From NCBI RefSeq assembly GCF_014205275.1, contig NZ_JACHND010000001.1, positions 7,254,001-7,318,000 on the forward strand: 64,000 nt of DNA. Direction: 5' to 3'. The notes under the pieces were generated by a model. The model saw only the letters and a program-made list of their open reading frames with translations, searched no databases and was not told where the DNA came from. This document shows, piece after piece, positions 25,882-33,966 of this stretch. Position numbers and translations under genes: made by a program. Positions within the stretch are counted from its first letter, which is position 1. Every line of letters starts with the position of its first letter. The stretch is from Sphaerisporangium siamense (GTDB lineage Bacteria; Actinomycetota; Actinomycetes; Streptosporangiales; Streptosporangiaceae).

Positions 25882-26667
25882 TCAGTCAGGCGCGCCGAGC
25901 GGCGGAAACGCGGGCGGACGGCGTTCCAGATAGCTGGCGACGCCCTCGGCGAAATCGGGCCGGGCGAACGACTCGGTCATGAGCCGGAACGCCTCGGCGG
26001 CCGAGACGTCCAGCGTCGTCTCCCAGTCGCCCCAGACCTGCCGCTTGATCACGGCCATGGACGCCGGGGAGCTGTGGGCGGCCAGCTCGCGCGCGTAGCC
26101 GGCGACCTCCTCCGCCAGCCGCTCCCCCGGCGTCACCCGGCAGGCCAGGCCGAGCCCGCCCGCCTCCGCGCCGGTGAACGTGCGGCCGGACAGCAGCAGT
26201 TCCATGGCCCTGGCCTGCCCGGCGAGCCGGGGCAGTATCCACGACAGGCCGTACTCGGCGATCAGGCCGCGGCGGGCGAACGCGGTGGTCCACTTGGCCT
26301 CGGCCGCCGTGAACACGAGGTCGCACACCAGCGCCTGGAGCATGCCGAAGCCGGCGCAGGCCCCGTTGACCGCCGCGATGATCGGCTTGCGGATCGTCGT
26401 CGGGTGGGTGCCGGGACGCGTGTCCGGCTCCTCGTCGTAGGAGCCGTCCCGGACGGCGGCCAGCGTCTCGAAGTCGGCGCCCGCGCAGAAGCCCCGTCCC
26501 GCGCCGGTGACCACGATGACGCGGACGCCGGGGTCGCGGTCGGCCTCGTCCAGCAGGTCGAAGTAGCGGCGCCCGAGGGCCCCGGTCCAGGCGTTGAGCC
26601 GGTCGGGACGGTTGAACGTCAGCGTCAGCACGCCGGCGTCCAGGGACGCCGGCACGAGATCGGACAC
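25882..26667 (-). CDS. Enoyl-CoA hydratase/isomerase family protein
   Basis: 261 aa crotonase-fold protein. The oxyanion-hole segments are GRGFCAGADFETLA and NGACAGFGMLQALVCDLVF; the first catalytic Glu position of true hydratases is here in the GFGMLQAL segment, where Glu is not present, so an isomerase or other crotonase activity is possible. GTG 26667 is preceded by GGGGAGG. A palindromic operator (26706-26720) lies 39 bases upstream. The nitric oxide synthase gene precedes it on the same strand. Confidence 0.87.
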   Translation of the reverse strand: MSDLVPASLDAGVLTLTFNRPDRLNAWTGALGRRYFDLLDEADRDPGVRVIVVTGAGRGFCAGADFETLAAVRDGSYDEEPDTRPGTHPTTIRKPIIAAVNGACAGFGMLQALVCDLVFTAAEAKWTTAFARRGLIAEYGLSWILPRLAGQARAMELLLSGRTFTGAEAGGLGLACRVTPGERLAEEVAGYARELAAHSSPASMAVIKRQVWGDWETTLDVSAAEAFRLMTESFARPDFAEGVASYLERRPPAFPPLGAPD

Positions 26668-26705
26668 GGGCCCTCCCCACGGCAACTACTACCGAGTATC
26701 GTTCT

Positions 26706-26720
26706 ACAGGGTCTCCCTGT
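26706..26720. promoter_or_regulatory. Palindromic operator upstream of the enoyl-CoA hydratase gene
   Basis: ACAGGG-TCT-CCCTGT, perfect 6-bp arms, flanked by two TTCTAC direct repeats. On the minus strand it overlaps the spacer of a weak candidate promoter (AGAACA ... GATACT), as expected for a TetR/GntR-type operator of a fatty-acid gene. No regulator gene is adjacent. Confidence 0.5.
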
Positions 26721-26734
26721 TCTACACCACCGGC

Positions 26735-27937
26735 TCAGCCTTCGTGCTCGCTCTTGCGCGGATGATGGACGAACGCCGGGGACAGCCGCACGTCGTCGTA
26801 GTACCGGTGGAAGACCGGCGTGAGGGCGCCGGACAGCGGGGGAACGATCCACGACCAGTCGGCGGGGCAGACGCGGCCGGAGCGCTCCTCGCGCTCCAGG
26901 TGGGTGATGAACCGCCGGGCCTCGGTGTGGTGGTCGCTGATCGTCACGCCCGCGCGGGCGAAGGAGTGCAGCACCGCGACGTTCAGCTCGACCAGCGCCT
27001 GGTCCTTCCACAGCGTGCGGTCGCTGGAGGTGTCCAGGCCGAGCCCCTCGGCCACGGCGCCGAGCCGGTTGTAGCGGTCCTCGTCGGCGAGGTTGCGCGC
27101 GCCGATCTCCGTCCCCATGTACCACCCGTTGAACGGGGCGCACGGGTAGCACACGCCCCCGATCTCCAGGCACATGTTGGAGATCGCGGGCACCGCGTGC
27201 CAGCGCAGCCCGAGCCCGGCGAACCAGGGGTGCGCCGGGTGTTCGAGCGGCACCTCAAGGACCGCGTCGTCCGGGACCGGGGCCAGCAGCGGCGGCGCGC
27301 CGCCCGCCTCGACCACCAGCGGCAGCACGTCGAAGTCCGTCCCCCGCCCGCCAGGCCAGCCGAGGCGCAGCGCCGTGGCCGTGAGCGCGGCGTTGCGCGC
27401 GTCCCCGGCCAGGACCACGCCGTCCCCGCCGCGGTGGCCGGCGTAGCGGACGAGCTGCTCGTTCCAGATCCGCGGACCGGGACGCCCCGGGCGGTCCTGG
27501 GCGAAGACCGTGATCGTGGGGCGGATCCGGCCGCCGCAGGTCGCCTCGCGCAGGTGGCGGACGCACTCCCGCGCGACGCCTTCCGCGGTCTCGACGGCGC
27601 GCCGGTCCCGGATCCGCAGCGACCGCCAGTACAGGCGGCCGATGCACCGGCCGCTGTTGCGCCAGGCGACCCGCGCGCCGTACTCCAGCTCCGCGGCGGT
27701 GTGGACATAGGTGCCGAACCTGGCGATCTGCGCGGTCACCTCCCGGATCCTCGGCCGCGCCGGACCGGCGGAGGGGTTGTCGGCGTGGAAGAGCCTCAGG
27801 AACTCCTCGGCCTGCGCCGGGTCGACAGGGCCCGTGCCGGCGCCCTGGCGGTGCGGAGGCACGGGCCAGGGCCGCCGCGCGGGCACGCCACGGGGACGAA
27901 AGGGGGTAGGGGGCCGGGATCTCCACCACGCGAGCAT
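26735..27937 (-). CDS. nos: Stand-alone bacterial nitric oxide synthase oxygenase
   Basis: 400 aa from ATG 27937. Heme-thiolate Cys in WRNSGRCIGRLYW, substrate Glu in GWYMGTEIGARNLADEDRYN, and the PCAPFNGWYMGTEI and HHTEARRFITH segments conserved in all NOS oxygenase domains. It oxidises arginine to citrulline and NO with tetrahydrobiopterin or folate; as in other bacteria no reductase domain is fused, so electrons come from cellular reductases. The N-terminal ~30 residues (Arg/Pro-rich) are outside the family and the start lacks a ribosome site; a later GTG may be correct. No nitration or thaxtomin genes are nearby. Confidence 0.9.
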   Translation of the reverse strand: MLAWWRSRPPTPFRPRGVPARRPWPVPPHRQGAGTGPVDPAQAEEFLRLFHADNPSAGPARPRIREVTAQIARFGTYVHTAAELEYGARVAWRNSGRCIGRLYWRSLRIRDRRAVETAEGVARECVRHLREATCGGRIRPTITVFAQDRPGRPGPRIWNEQLVRYAGHRGGDGVVLAGDARNAALTATALRLGWPGGRGTDFDVLPLVVEAGGAPPLLAPVPDDAVLEVPLEHPAHPWFAGLGLRWHAVPAISNMCLEIGGVCYPCAPFNGWYMGTEIGARNLADEDRYNRLGAVAEGLGLDTSSDRTLWKDQALVELNVAVLHSFARAGVTISDHHTEARRFITHLEREERSGRVCPADWSWIVPPLSGALTPVFHRYYDDVRLSPAFVHHPRKSEHEG

Positions 27938-28198
27938 GCGACAACCGCCACGACGAGTCTCACGGGCGTCCGGCGTCGTCCGGGGGTGACGCGAGCGCCC
28001 TGCGCGCAGCGGCCCTTCCCCGCTGTCCTTGGCATGATCCGCGGCCACCGGGCCCCAGGCGCCCCGCGGAGACCCGGGCGCGGTCACGGTGCGCGCCCGG
28101 ACGGTGGCGGGGTGCCACGAAGCCCGGCAAACCCACATCTTCGACCATCGGCTGTGATTTGTCCCGCCATATGGCAAAGAGGGACCCGGAAACGGCGA
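27938..28198. other. Intergenic region upstream of nos
   Basis: About 260 bases without a gene. It holds a perfect 10-bp palindrome GCCATATGGC (28166-28175) flanked by TTTGTCCC and AAAGAGGGAC, a possible operator for nos, which is about 230 bases away. No clear promoter. Confidence 0.4.
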
Positions 28199-28227
28199 CA
28201 GCCCCAGGGTGATCACCCTGGGGCTGT
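28198..28227 (-). terminator. 30-bp perfect palindrome terminating tRNA-Asn
   Basis: ACAGCCCCAGGGTGA followed directly by its exact complement, starting 11 bases after the tRNA 3' end on the minus strand. It folds into a 13-bp GC-rich stem with a minimal loop and no U-tract. Confidence 0.8.
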
Positions 28228-28238
28228 TCGGAGCGTCG

Positions 28239-28311
28239 CTCCCGCGATAGGACTCGAACCTATAACCTGCCGGTTAACAGCCGGCTGCTCTGCCGATTGA
28301 GCTACACGGGA
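28239..28311 (-). tRNA. tRNA-Asn (anticodon GTT)
   Basis: 73 nt on the minus strand. Acceptor arms TCCCGTG and CGCGGGA pair with one G-U, discriminator G, D-loop TAGCTCAATCGGCAGAGCA, anticodon arm CCGGCTGTTAACCGG with GTT at the centre, T-arm GGTTCGAGTCC. CCA is not encoded. No integrase or second attachment-like copy is seen nearby. Confidence 0.97.
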
Positions 28312-28524
28312 TCGCGCGTCACTCGGAGGATCTTTCCGGCCCTTCCTCGCGGCGCGGAACTAGATTAGCGCATTCCGGGGGGTGCGTGTCGCACTCGATC
28401 ACCCGCCCGGGCCGCCCCGGTAGGCGCCCCGGGCGAAGACGCCGCGACTCGGGACCATAACCGCACGCCGCCGGGGTAGGGGACCCGGCAAGCGGGAAGC
28501 CAGCCGCACGCGGAGGTGTGAGAA

Positions 28525-28827
28525 ATGCGATATCGATTTACGTTCGTCGTGGGCCTGGCCGTCGGGTACGTCCTCGGCAGCCGGGCCGGCCGTGAGCGCT
28601 ACGAGCAGATCAGGCGCATGGGCCAACGGGTCCTGGACAGTCCCAGGATCCAGCAGGCGGCGGGGCTCGCGGGCGCGCAGGCGTCCAAGGCCGCCGAGGT
28701 CACCCGGCACAAGCTCGGCGACGTCCTCGGCGACCGGGTGCCGTTCCTGCACAAGAACGGGCGGGTCGTCGGCGAGGCCGACACCGGCACCGGGTGGCCG
28801 GACAACGAGGTCCAGCGGGTCACCTGA
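28525..28827 (+). CDS. YtxH-like small membrane-associated protein
   Basis: 100 aa. N-terminal hydrophobic helix FTFVVGLAVGYVLGSRAGRERY with the glycine/serine pattern and following RAGRERYEQI found in actinobacterial YtxH-type proteins; the rest is an amphipathic helical segment (SPRIQQAAGLAGAQASKAAE) and a polar tail. Probably a single-pass inner membrane or membrane-stress protein; function unknown. ATG 28525 has GGAGG eight bases upstream. Divergent from tRNA-Asn. Confidence 0.82.
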   Translation: MRYRFTFVVGLAVGYVLGSRAGRERYEQIRRMGQRVLDSPRIQQAAGLAGAQASKAAEVTRHKLGDVLGDRVPFLHKNGRVVGEADTGTGWPDNEVQRVT

Positions 28828-28957
28828 CCCCCCCGCGCACGATCGAGGCCCGCGGCGACGCGGGCCTCGATCGTGTCCGGGCGTCTCCCACGGCCCGCCG
28901 GCGCCCCGCTCGCCACACCTGGTGGGGTCCGCCCTCCCCGTCCGTCCATCACCGGCC

Positions 28958-29437
28958 TCAGACGCCGAGGTTGCGGCGCAGGCCCTCCAGCACCTGCTCG
29001 GCGGCGGCGCGCAGGCCGGGGTCGGCCGCGTCCAGCCCGGGGTCGAAGACCATCTCCCACAGCGCGTCGTCCTGGCCGGGCACCCGGCGCGCGACCAGCC
29101 GCACTCCCCCGCGGTCCGTCAGCCGCACGTGCCGGTTGACCAGGATGGAGGAGGTGACCCGCTCGCGCACCGCCTCCGGCAGCCGCCCCGGCTCCGGCAG
29201 CGGGAGCCGCCACTCGGCCCCGTCGGTCGCGACGACGTGCAGTCCCTGCTCGTCCCACTGGGCCCGGTCGATCATGTACCACGGCAGCGGGGCCTCGCCC
29301 GGCAGGCGCAGGGCGCGGTCGGTGGCCACGACGTAGCCGCCGTCCGGCGTGCGGGCGTGGACCAGCGCCCGCTCCCCCGGCTCCAGCGCGACACCGGCCT
29401 CGGCGGGAAGGGAGTGGAAACGCCAGGGAAGTCTCAT
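28958..29437 (-). CDS. Conserved actinobacterial hypothetical protein
   Basis: 159 aa, function not recognised. It begins MRLPWRFHSLPAEAGVALEPGERALVHART and alternates short beta strands (YVVATDRALRLPG, WRLPLPEPG, RLVARRVPGQDD), which suggests a PH-like or other small all-beta domain, then ends with a helix. This pattern is seen in conserved proteins of actinomycetes. No TM segment, no Cys. A very large inverted repeat lies 14 bases upstream of the start. Confidence 0.75.
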   Translation of the reverse strand: MRLPWRFHSLPAEAGVALEPGERALVHARTPDGGYVVATDRALRLPGEAPLPWYMIDRAQWDEQGLHVVATDGAEWRLPLPEPGRLPEAVRERVTSSILVNRHVRLTDRGGVRLVARRVPGQDDALWEMVFDPGLDAADPGLRAAAEQVLEGLRRNLGV

Positions 29438-29450
29438 GCGTGCAAGCTAC

Positions 29451-29567
29451 CGGGCGACGGCGGCCGGCCGGCCACCGGGCGGTGGCGGCCCGCGCGCCGT
29501 CCACGGCCCATGGCCTGGGTGACCATGGACGGCGCGCGGGCCGAGCCGGTGGCCGGCCGTCGCCGGG
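29451..29567. repeat. Large nested inverted repeat (possible rpoD terminator)
   Basis: Inner arms 29487-29503 and 29526-29542 are a perfect 17-bp inverted repeat around 22 bases; outer arms 29451-29478 and 29546-29567 (CCGGCCACCGG / CCGGTGGCCGG and neighbours) also pair with small bulges. The full structure could fold into a 117-base hairpin. It lies 184 bases past the sigma factor stop. Confidence 0.8.
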
Positions 29568-29750
29568 CCATAGGGCCGCCCTTTCCGCGGCCCGTGATTC
29601 ACGCCGCCCGCCCGCCCTCGCCGTTTCCTCTTTTCCGACCATGTATGGGGGCGAACGTGAATCACTCATGAACGAAACCCGTGCCGCGCGACCCCCTTCG
29701 GGGTCCATTTCCGAGCCCTTCACGGCGGCCGCGTGAATGGCGCGGCGATC

Positions 29751-30893
29751 TCAGTCGAGATAGTCGCGCAGCATCTGGGCGCGCGTGGGGTGACGCAGCT
29801 TGGCGAGCGTTTTCGACTCGATCTGGCGGATCCGCTCGCGGGTCACGCCGAACTCGCGGCCCACCTCCTCCAGCGTCCGCGGGTGGCCGTCGGACAGGCC
29901 GAAGCGCAACTGGATGATGCGCTGCTCGCGGTCGGAGAGGGTGGCGAGGATGTCGTCGAGCTGGTCCTGCAGCATGATGAACGCGGCGGCCTCGATGGGC
30001 ACGACGGCGTCGGCGTCCTCGATGAAGTCGCCGAGGTCGGAGTCCTCCTCGCCGATGGGCGACTGCAGCGACACCGGCTCCTGGGCGATGCGCTGGATCT
30101 CCACCACCCGGTCCACCGGGAGGTCCATCTCCAAGGCGATCTCCTCGGGGGCGGGCTCCCGGCCGAGGTCCTGGTGGAGCTGGCGCTGCACCCGCACCAG
30201 CTTGTTGATCGTCTCCACCATGTGCACGGGGATGCGGATCGTCCGCGCCTGGTCGGCGATCGCCCGGGTGATGGCCTGGCGGATCCACCAGGTGGCGTAG
30301 GTGGAGAACTTGTAGCCCTTGGTGTAGTCGAACTTCTCGACCGCGCGGATGAGGCCCAGATTGCCCTCCTGGATCAGGTCCAGGAAGAGCATGCCGCGGC
30401 CGACGTAGCGTTTGGCGATCGACACCACGAGCCGCAGGTTGGCCTCGATGAGGCGCTGCTTGGCGCGCACGCCCTCCCAGACCAGCTCCTCGAACTCCGG
30501 GGTGGGCAGGCGGGCCTCGCAGAGCTTGTCCTCGGCGAACAGCCCGGCCTCGATGGCCTTCGCCAGCTCGACCTCCTCCTCGGCGGTGAGCAGGGGCACT
30601 CTGCCGATCTCGCGGAGGTAGATGCGGACGAGGTCGCTGGTCGGCGCGCGCTTGCCGACGTCCTCCTCGTCCGGGCGGGCGGTGTCGTCGTCGCCCTGAG
30701 GCTCCAGCACCTCCACGCCCTTTTCCGCGAGCATCCGCACGACGCGCTCCAGCGCGTCGGGTGGCAACTCGGAGCGGTCGAGCGCGGCGGCCACGTCGTC
30801 GACGGTGACGCTCCCGCGCTCTCTTCCTCTGGCGACTAGATCCGCCACCTGATCAACCGAAGGCGGTCCACTTGGCAGCACCGATGCACCCAC
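29751..30893 (-). CDS. RpoD/HrdB-family RNA polymerase sigma factor
   Basis: 380 aa from GTG 30893. Region 1.2 ([20 protein letters not shown]), 2.1-2.4 ([54 protein letters not shown]), 3 ([13 protein letters not shown]) and 4.2 ([20 protein letters not shown]) are all intact, so it should recognise -35 TTGACA and -10 TATAAT-type promoters. The N-terminus is short. It follows dnaG on the same strand, the classical macromolecular-synthesis order. The frame continues to GTG 30947 but those codons are AT-rich at position 3 and not coding-like; GTG 30881 is another candidate. Confidence 0.9.
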   Translation of the reverse strand: MGASVLPSGPPSVDQVADLVARGRERGSVTVDDVAAALDRSELPPDALERVVRMLAEKGVEVLEPQGDDDTARPDEEDVGKRAPTSDLVRIYLREIGRVPLLTAEEEVELAKAIEAGLFAEDKLCEARLPTPEFEELVWEGVRAKQRLIEANLRLVVSIAKRYVGRGMLFLDLIQEGNLGLIRAVEKFDYTKGYKFSTYATWWIRQAITRAIADQARTIRIPVHMVETINKLVRVQRQLHQDLGREPAPEEIALEMDLPVDRVVEIQRIAQEPVSLQSPIGEEDSDLGDFIEDADAVVPIEAAAFIMLQDQLDDILATLSDREQRIIQLRFGLSDGHPRTLEEVGREFGVTRERIRQIESKTLAKLRHPTRAQMLRDYLD

Positions 30894-30900
30894 GGTGCAT
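30884..30900. promoter_or_regulatory. 17-bp inverted repeat at the sigma factor start
   Basis: ATGCACC-CAC-GGTGCAT, perfect 7-bp arms. It overlaps GTG 30893 and lies just upstream of GTG 30881, so it could act as an operator or mRNA hairpin at the translation start. Confidence 0.5.
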
Positions 30901-30982
30901 AGTCTGCTGTATGGCCGCCATAAAACGGCAGGCCCTATTTTTGTCACCGATGGTAAGGCTTAATTCATTACCGAATCGATAT

Positions 30983-30996
30983 CAAACAAATGTTTG
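30983..30996. promoter_or_regulatory. Inverted repeat in the dnaG-rpoD gap
   Basis: CAAACA-AA-TGTTTG, perfect 6-bp arms in an AT-rich island (about 30925-31025) between dnaG and rpoD. This island probably contains an internal rpoD promoter. Confidence 0.45.
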
Positions 30997-31026
30997 GTCC
31001 CGGTGACCAGCGGAAAGTAAAGATTC

Positions 31027-32919
31027 TTATGCGCCGACGGCGCGTTCTCTTAACACCCGCCGTTGTTGTTCGAGTGCCACCAGTTCCCCGAACAGACGGT
31101 TGTACTCCTGCTGCTGCTCGACCGGGTTCAGCCGCTCCATCCTGGCCTTCACCTGAACGAGCGCGCGGGTCACCGCGATCTCGGCCAGCCGGGCCAGCAC
31201 GGCGGCGCCGTAGCGCTCCTCGCCCTCCAGCTCGGCGCGCAGCGGCTCGACGGCGAACCTGGTCGCCAGCGCGCGCACCGCGTCGTCCTCGGTGGCGGCG
31301 AGCAGGGCGTCCACCCAGTCGCGCCCGCCGGAGCCGCCCGACGACGTCCCCCCCGCCGCCATGACCAGCTCGTACAGCGCGACGTGCTCGGGCGCCGTGA
31401 ACGCGCCCGTGCCGAGCGCGTCGAACTCGGGCCCCATGAGGGCGGGGCGCTGGACGGCGAGCTTGAGCGCCTCGGCCTCCAGGCGCACCGTGGGGTCGGC
31501 GGAATCGACCGGCGGGCGCGGCGCGGGGACCCGCCTGCCGCCGCGCTCGGGGGCGGCGGCGCGGCCGCCCTGGCGTCCCCCGCCCGCGCCGGCCCCGGCG
31601 ACCTCCTGGATGCGGTGCAGCACCATGCGCTCGTCCATGAAGCCGAGCCAGCGGTCCAGATCGACCGCGTACCTGCCGCGCAGCGCGGAGTCCTTGATGC
31701 CGGCGACCAGCGGGGCCGCGGCGTCGAGGGCGGCCAGGCGGCCCTCGTTGGTGTCGAGCTCGTAGCGGGAGATGACGCTGCGGATGGCGAACGCGAACAG
31801 CGGCTCGCGCCCGGCGATCAGGTCGCGGACCGCGGCGTCGCCGTGCTTGACGCGCAGGTCGCAGGGGTCGAGGCCGTCGGGCTGGACGGCCACGAAGGTC
31901 TGGGTGACGAACTTCTGCTCGTCGGCGAAGGCGCGCAGTGCGGCCTTCTGGCCCGCGGAGTCGCCGTCGAAGGTGAACACGACCTCGCCGCGGAACTCGG
32001 CCTGGTCGAGCAGGAGCCGCCGCAGCACCTTGATGTGCTCCTCGCCGAAGGACGTGCCGCACGTGGCGACCGCGGTGGGCACCCCGGCCAGGTGGCAGGC
32101 CATCACGTCGGTGTACCCCTCGACGACGACGGCCTGGGAGCGCTTGGAGATCTCGCGCTTGGCCAGGTCGATGCCGTAGAGCACCGTGCTCTTCTTGTAG
32201 ATCGGGCTCTCGGGGGTGTTGAGGTACTTGGGCCCGTCGTCGCCGTCGAGGAGTTTGCGGGCGCCGAACCCGATCGTCTCGCCGGTGATGTCGCGGATCG
32301 GCCAGACGAGCCGGCCGCGGAAGCGGTCCACCGGGCCCCTGCGGCCCTCCCTGGCCAGGCCGCCCTTGATCAGCTCGGCGGAGGTGAAGCCGCGCCCCAT
32401 CAGGTGGCGGCTCAGCCGGTCCCAGTCGGAGGGGGCGTAGCCCACGCCGAAGTGCTCGGCGTCGACGCGCTCGAACCCCCGCTCGGACAGGAACCGGCGG
32501 CCGGGGGCGGCCTCGGCCTCGGCGAGCTGGGCGGCGTAGAACTCGGCGGCGGCCTTGTGGGCCTCGATGAGGCGGCTGCGCTCGCCGTGCTCGCGCCCGG
32601 GGACGTACCCGCCCTGCTCGTAGCGGAGCTGGAGGCCGGTGCGCTGGGCCAGCCGCTCGATCGCCTCGGTGAAGGACAGATGCTCCAGCTTGCGGACGAA
32701 GGTGATGACGTCCCCGCCCTCGGCGCAGCCGAAGCAGTACCAGTAGCCCCGGGAGGGGGTCACGTTGAACGACGGCGTCTTCTCCTCATGGAAGGGGCAC
32801 AGCCCCTTGAGGTTGCCGCCGCCGGCGTTGCGAAGCTGGATGTGCTCCCCCACGACGTCGGCGATCGCCGAACGCTCCCGCACGAGCGCGATGTCCTCGT
32901 CACTGATCCGCCCTGCCAC
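31027..32919 (-). CDS. dnaG: DNA primase
   Basis: 630 aa. Zinc finger at the N-terminus (CPFHEEKTPSF and YCFGCAEGGD, the CHC2 type), catalytic core, TOPRIM motifs VVVEGYTDVMACH and FTFDGDSAGQKAALRA, and a C-terminal helicase-binding region. It makes RNA primers at the replication fork. GTG 32919. dnaG followed by rpoD, with dgt further upstream, is the standard actinobacterial block; here the divergent M23-like gene is inserted between dgt and dnaG. Confidence 0.97.
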   Translation of the reverse strand: MAGRISDEDIALVRERSAIADVVGEHIQLRNAGGGNLKGLCPFHEEKTPSFNVTPSRGYWYCFGCAEGGDVITFVRKLEHLSFTEAIERLAQRTGLQLRYEQGGYVPGREHGERSRLIEAHKAAAEFYAAQLAEAEAAPGRRFLSERGFERVDAEHFGVGYAPSDWDRLSRHLMGRGFTSAELIKGGLAREGRRGPVDRFRGRLVWPIRDITGETIGFGARKLLDGDDGPKYLNTPESPIYKKSTVLYGIDLAKREISKRSQAVVVEGYTDVMACHLAGVPTAVATCGTSFGEEHIKVLRRLLLDQAEFRGEVVFTFDGDSAGQKAALRAFADEQKFVTQTFVAVQPDGLDPCDLRVKHGDAAVRDLIAGREPLFAFAIRSVISRYELDTNEGRLAALDAAAPLVAGIKDSALRGRYAVDLDRWLGFMDERMVLHRIQEVAGAGAGGGRQGGRAAAPERGGRRVPAPRPPVDSADPTVRLEAEALKLAVQRPALMGPEFDALGTGAFTAPEHVALYELVMAAGGTSSGGSGGRDWVDALLAATEDDAVRALATRFAVEPLRAELEGEERYGAAVLARLAEIAVTRALVQVKARMERLNPVEQQQEYNRLFGELVALEQQRRVLRERAVGA

Positions 32920-33072
32920 GCCGCGAGTCTACGACCCACCGCCCGCACGCTGGGCACGCGGCGTCCGTGATGGGAGATTTTTCGCGAATGGGTCGTGTCG
33001 GGGTTGAAGGTCGGTTAGAAAGAGAACGCTTGGTTCGGAGCTGGTTTCGGTAACGTCACTCGGGTGGAGATC

Positions 33073-33960
33073 ATGCGATCGGGGCGACTCGCCGCCATTG
33101 CCGCGACGATGCTCGTCGCCACCGCCTGCGCCGCGCCCGGCGGAGTGGCCGGCATCAGCACCCGGCCGACGTCCCTTCCGCAGGACGTGCCCAGCGCGCC
33201 CGCGGCCTTCGACGACTCCCCGGCCTCCCCGGACGCCGGACGCGGCGCGATCGACGCCGCCACGCTCGGCCCGACCGTCACCCCCAGCCCGCAGGCGCGG
33301 GTGACCCCGCCCGCGGGCGACGAGCCGGTCCGGGTGCCCCCGCCCAAGCTGTCGCGCTTCACCTACGCCTTCCCCGTGAAGGGCTGCCGGGCCAGCTACA
33401 CCCGCGGCCGGCTCGTGCTGCCGAAGGCCACCATCTGGACCGGGAAGGGCTGCGTGTTCGTCGCGCCGGTCGGCGGCGTCGTGCACGAGGTCAACGCCAG
33501 GAACCGCTGGACGGCCTCCACCGACAGGGGCGCCGACCGCGAGGGCCGCTTCGTCTCGGTCATCGGCGACGACGGCGTGCGCTACCTCGGCGGGCACCTC
33601 GACAGCGTCGCGCCGGGCATACGGCCGGGCACCCGGGTCGCCGCCGGGCGGCTTCTCGGCCGGGTCGGCGACTCCGGGAACGCCAAGGGCGAGGGCACCA
33701 ACCTGTACTTCGCGCTGTCGTGGTCGACCTCCGCCAAGTACTGGTGGGTGCGCCGGGGCATGGTGGACCCGTGGACGTACCTGGACGCCTGGCTGAACGG
33801 CAACGCCACCCTGTCGCCCGCGCCGCGGGTGACCGCCGTGCGCGCCGCCGTCGGGGCTACGCCGCCCTGCCGCACGCTGTGCGCCTCCAAGCCGGTGAAG
33901 CGGCCGGCGAAGAAGCCCGTGCCGACGCAGACCGGCGTACCGGACGTGACGCGCGGCTGA
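33073..33960 (+). CDS. M23/LytM-like lipoprotein that has lost its metal ligands
   Basis: 295 aa. Signal peptide with lipobox LVATAC (Cys about residue 20), Pro-rich linker, then a LytM-type domain (about 100-235) with the family scaffold GCVFVAPVGGVVHEVN, GDDGVRYLGGHLDSVAPGIRPG and GRLLGRVGDSGNAKG. Active relatives need His and Asp in the first motif and H-x-H in the last; here the first is YTRGRLVLPKATIW and the last NLYFALSW. It is therefore probably a pseudoenzyme binding or regulating peptidoglycan hydrolases outside the membrane. Start taken at ATG 33073; GTG 33064 is possible. It ends 6 bases from the converging dgt. Confidence 0.8.
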   Translation: MRSGRLAAIAATMLVATACAAPGGVAGISTRPTSLPQDVPSAPAAFDDSPASPDAGRGAIDAATLGPTVTPSPQARVTPPAGDEPVRVPPPKLSRFTYAFPVKGCRASYTRGRLVLPKATIWTGKGCVFVAPVGGVVHEVNARNRWTASTDRGADREGRFVSVIGDDGVRYLGGHLDSVAPGIRPGTRVAAGRLLGRVGDSGNAKGEGTNLYFALSWSTSAKYWWVRRGMVDPWTYLDAWLNGNATLSPAPRVTAVRAAVGATPPCRTLCASKPVKRPAKKPVPTQTGVPDVTRG

Positions 33961-33966
33961 GGGCCG

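Noticed and set aside
28239-28311. tRNA-Asn as an integration site of a mobile element
   Set aside because: No integrase, no second copy of the tRNA 3' end, and flanking genes are ordinary.
32920-33063. A c-di-AMP (ydaO) riboswitch in front of the M23-like gene
   Set aside because: The gene class would fit, but I cannot find the conserved helices in this short stretch.
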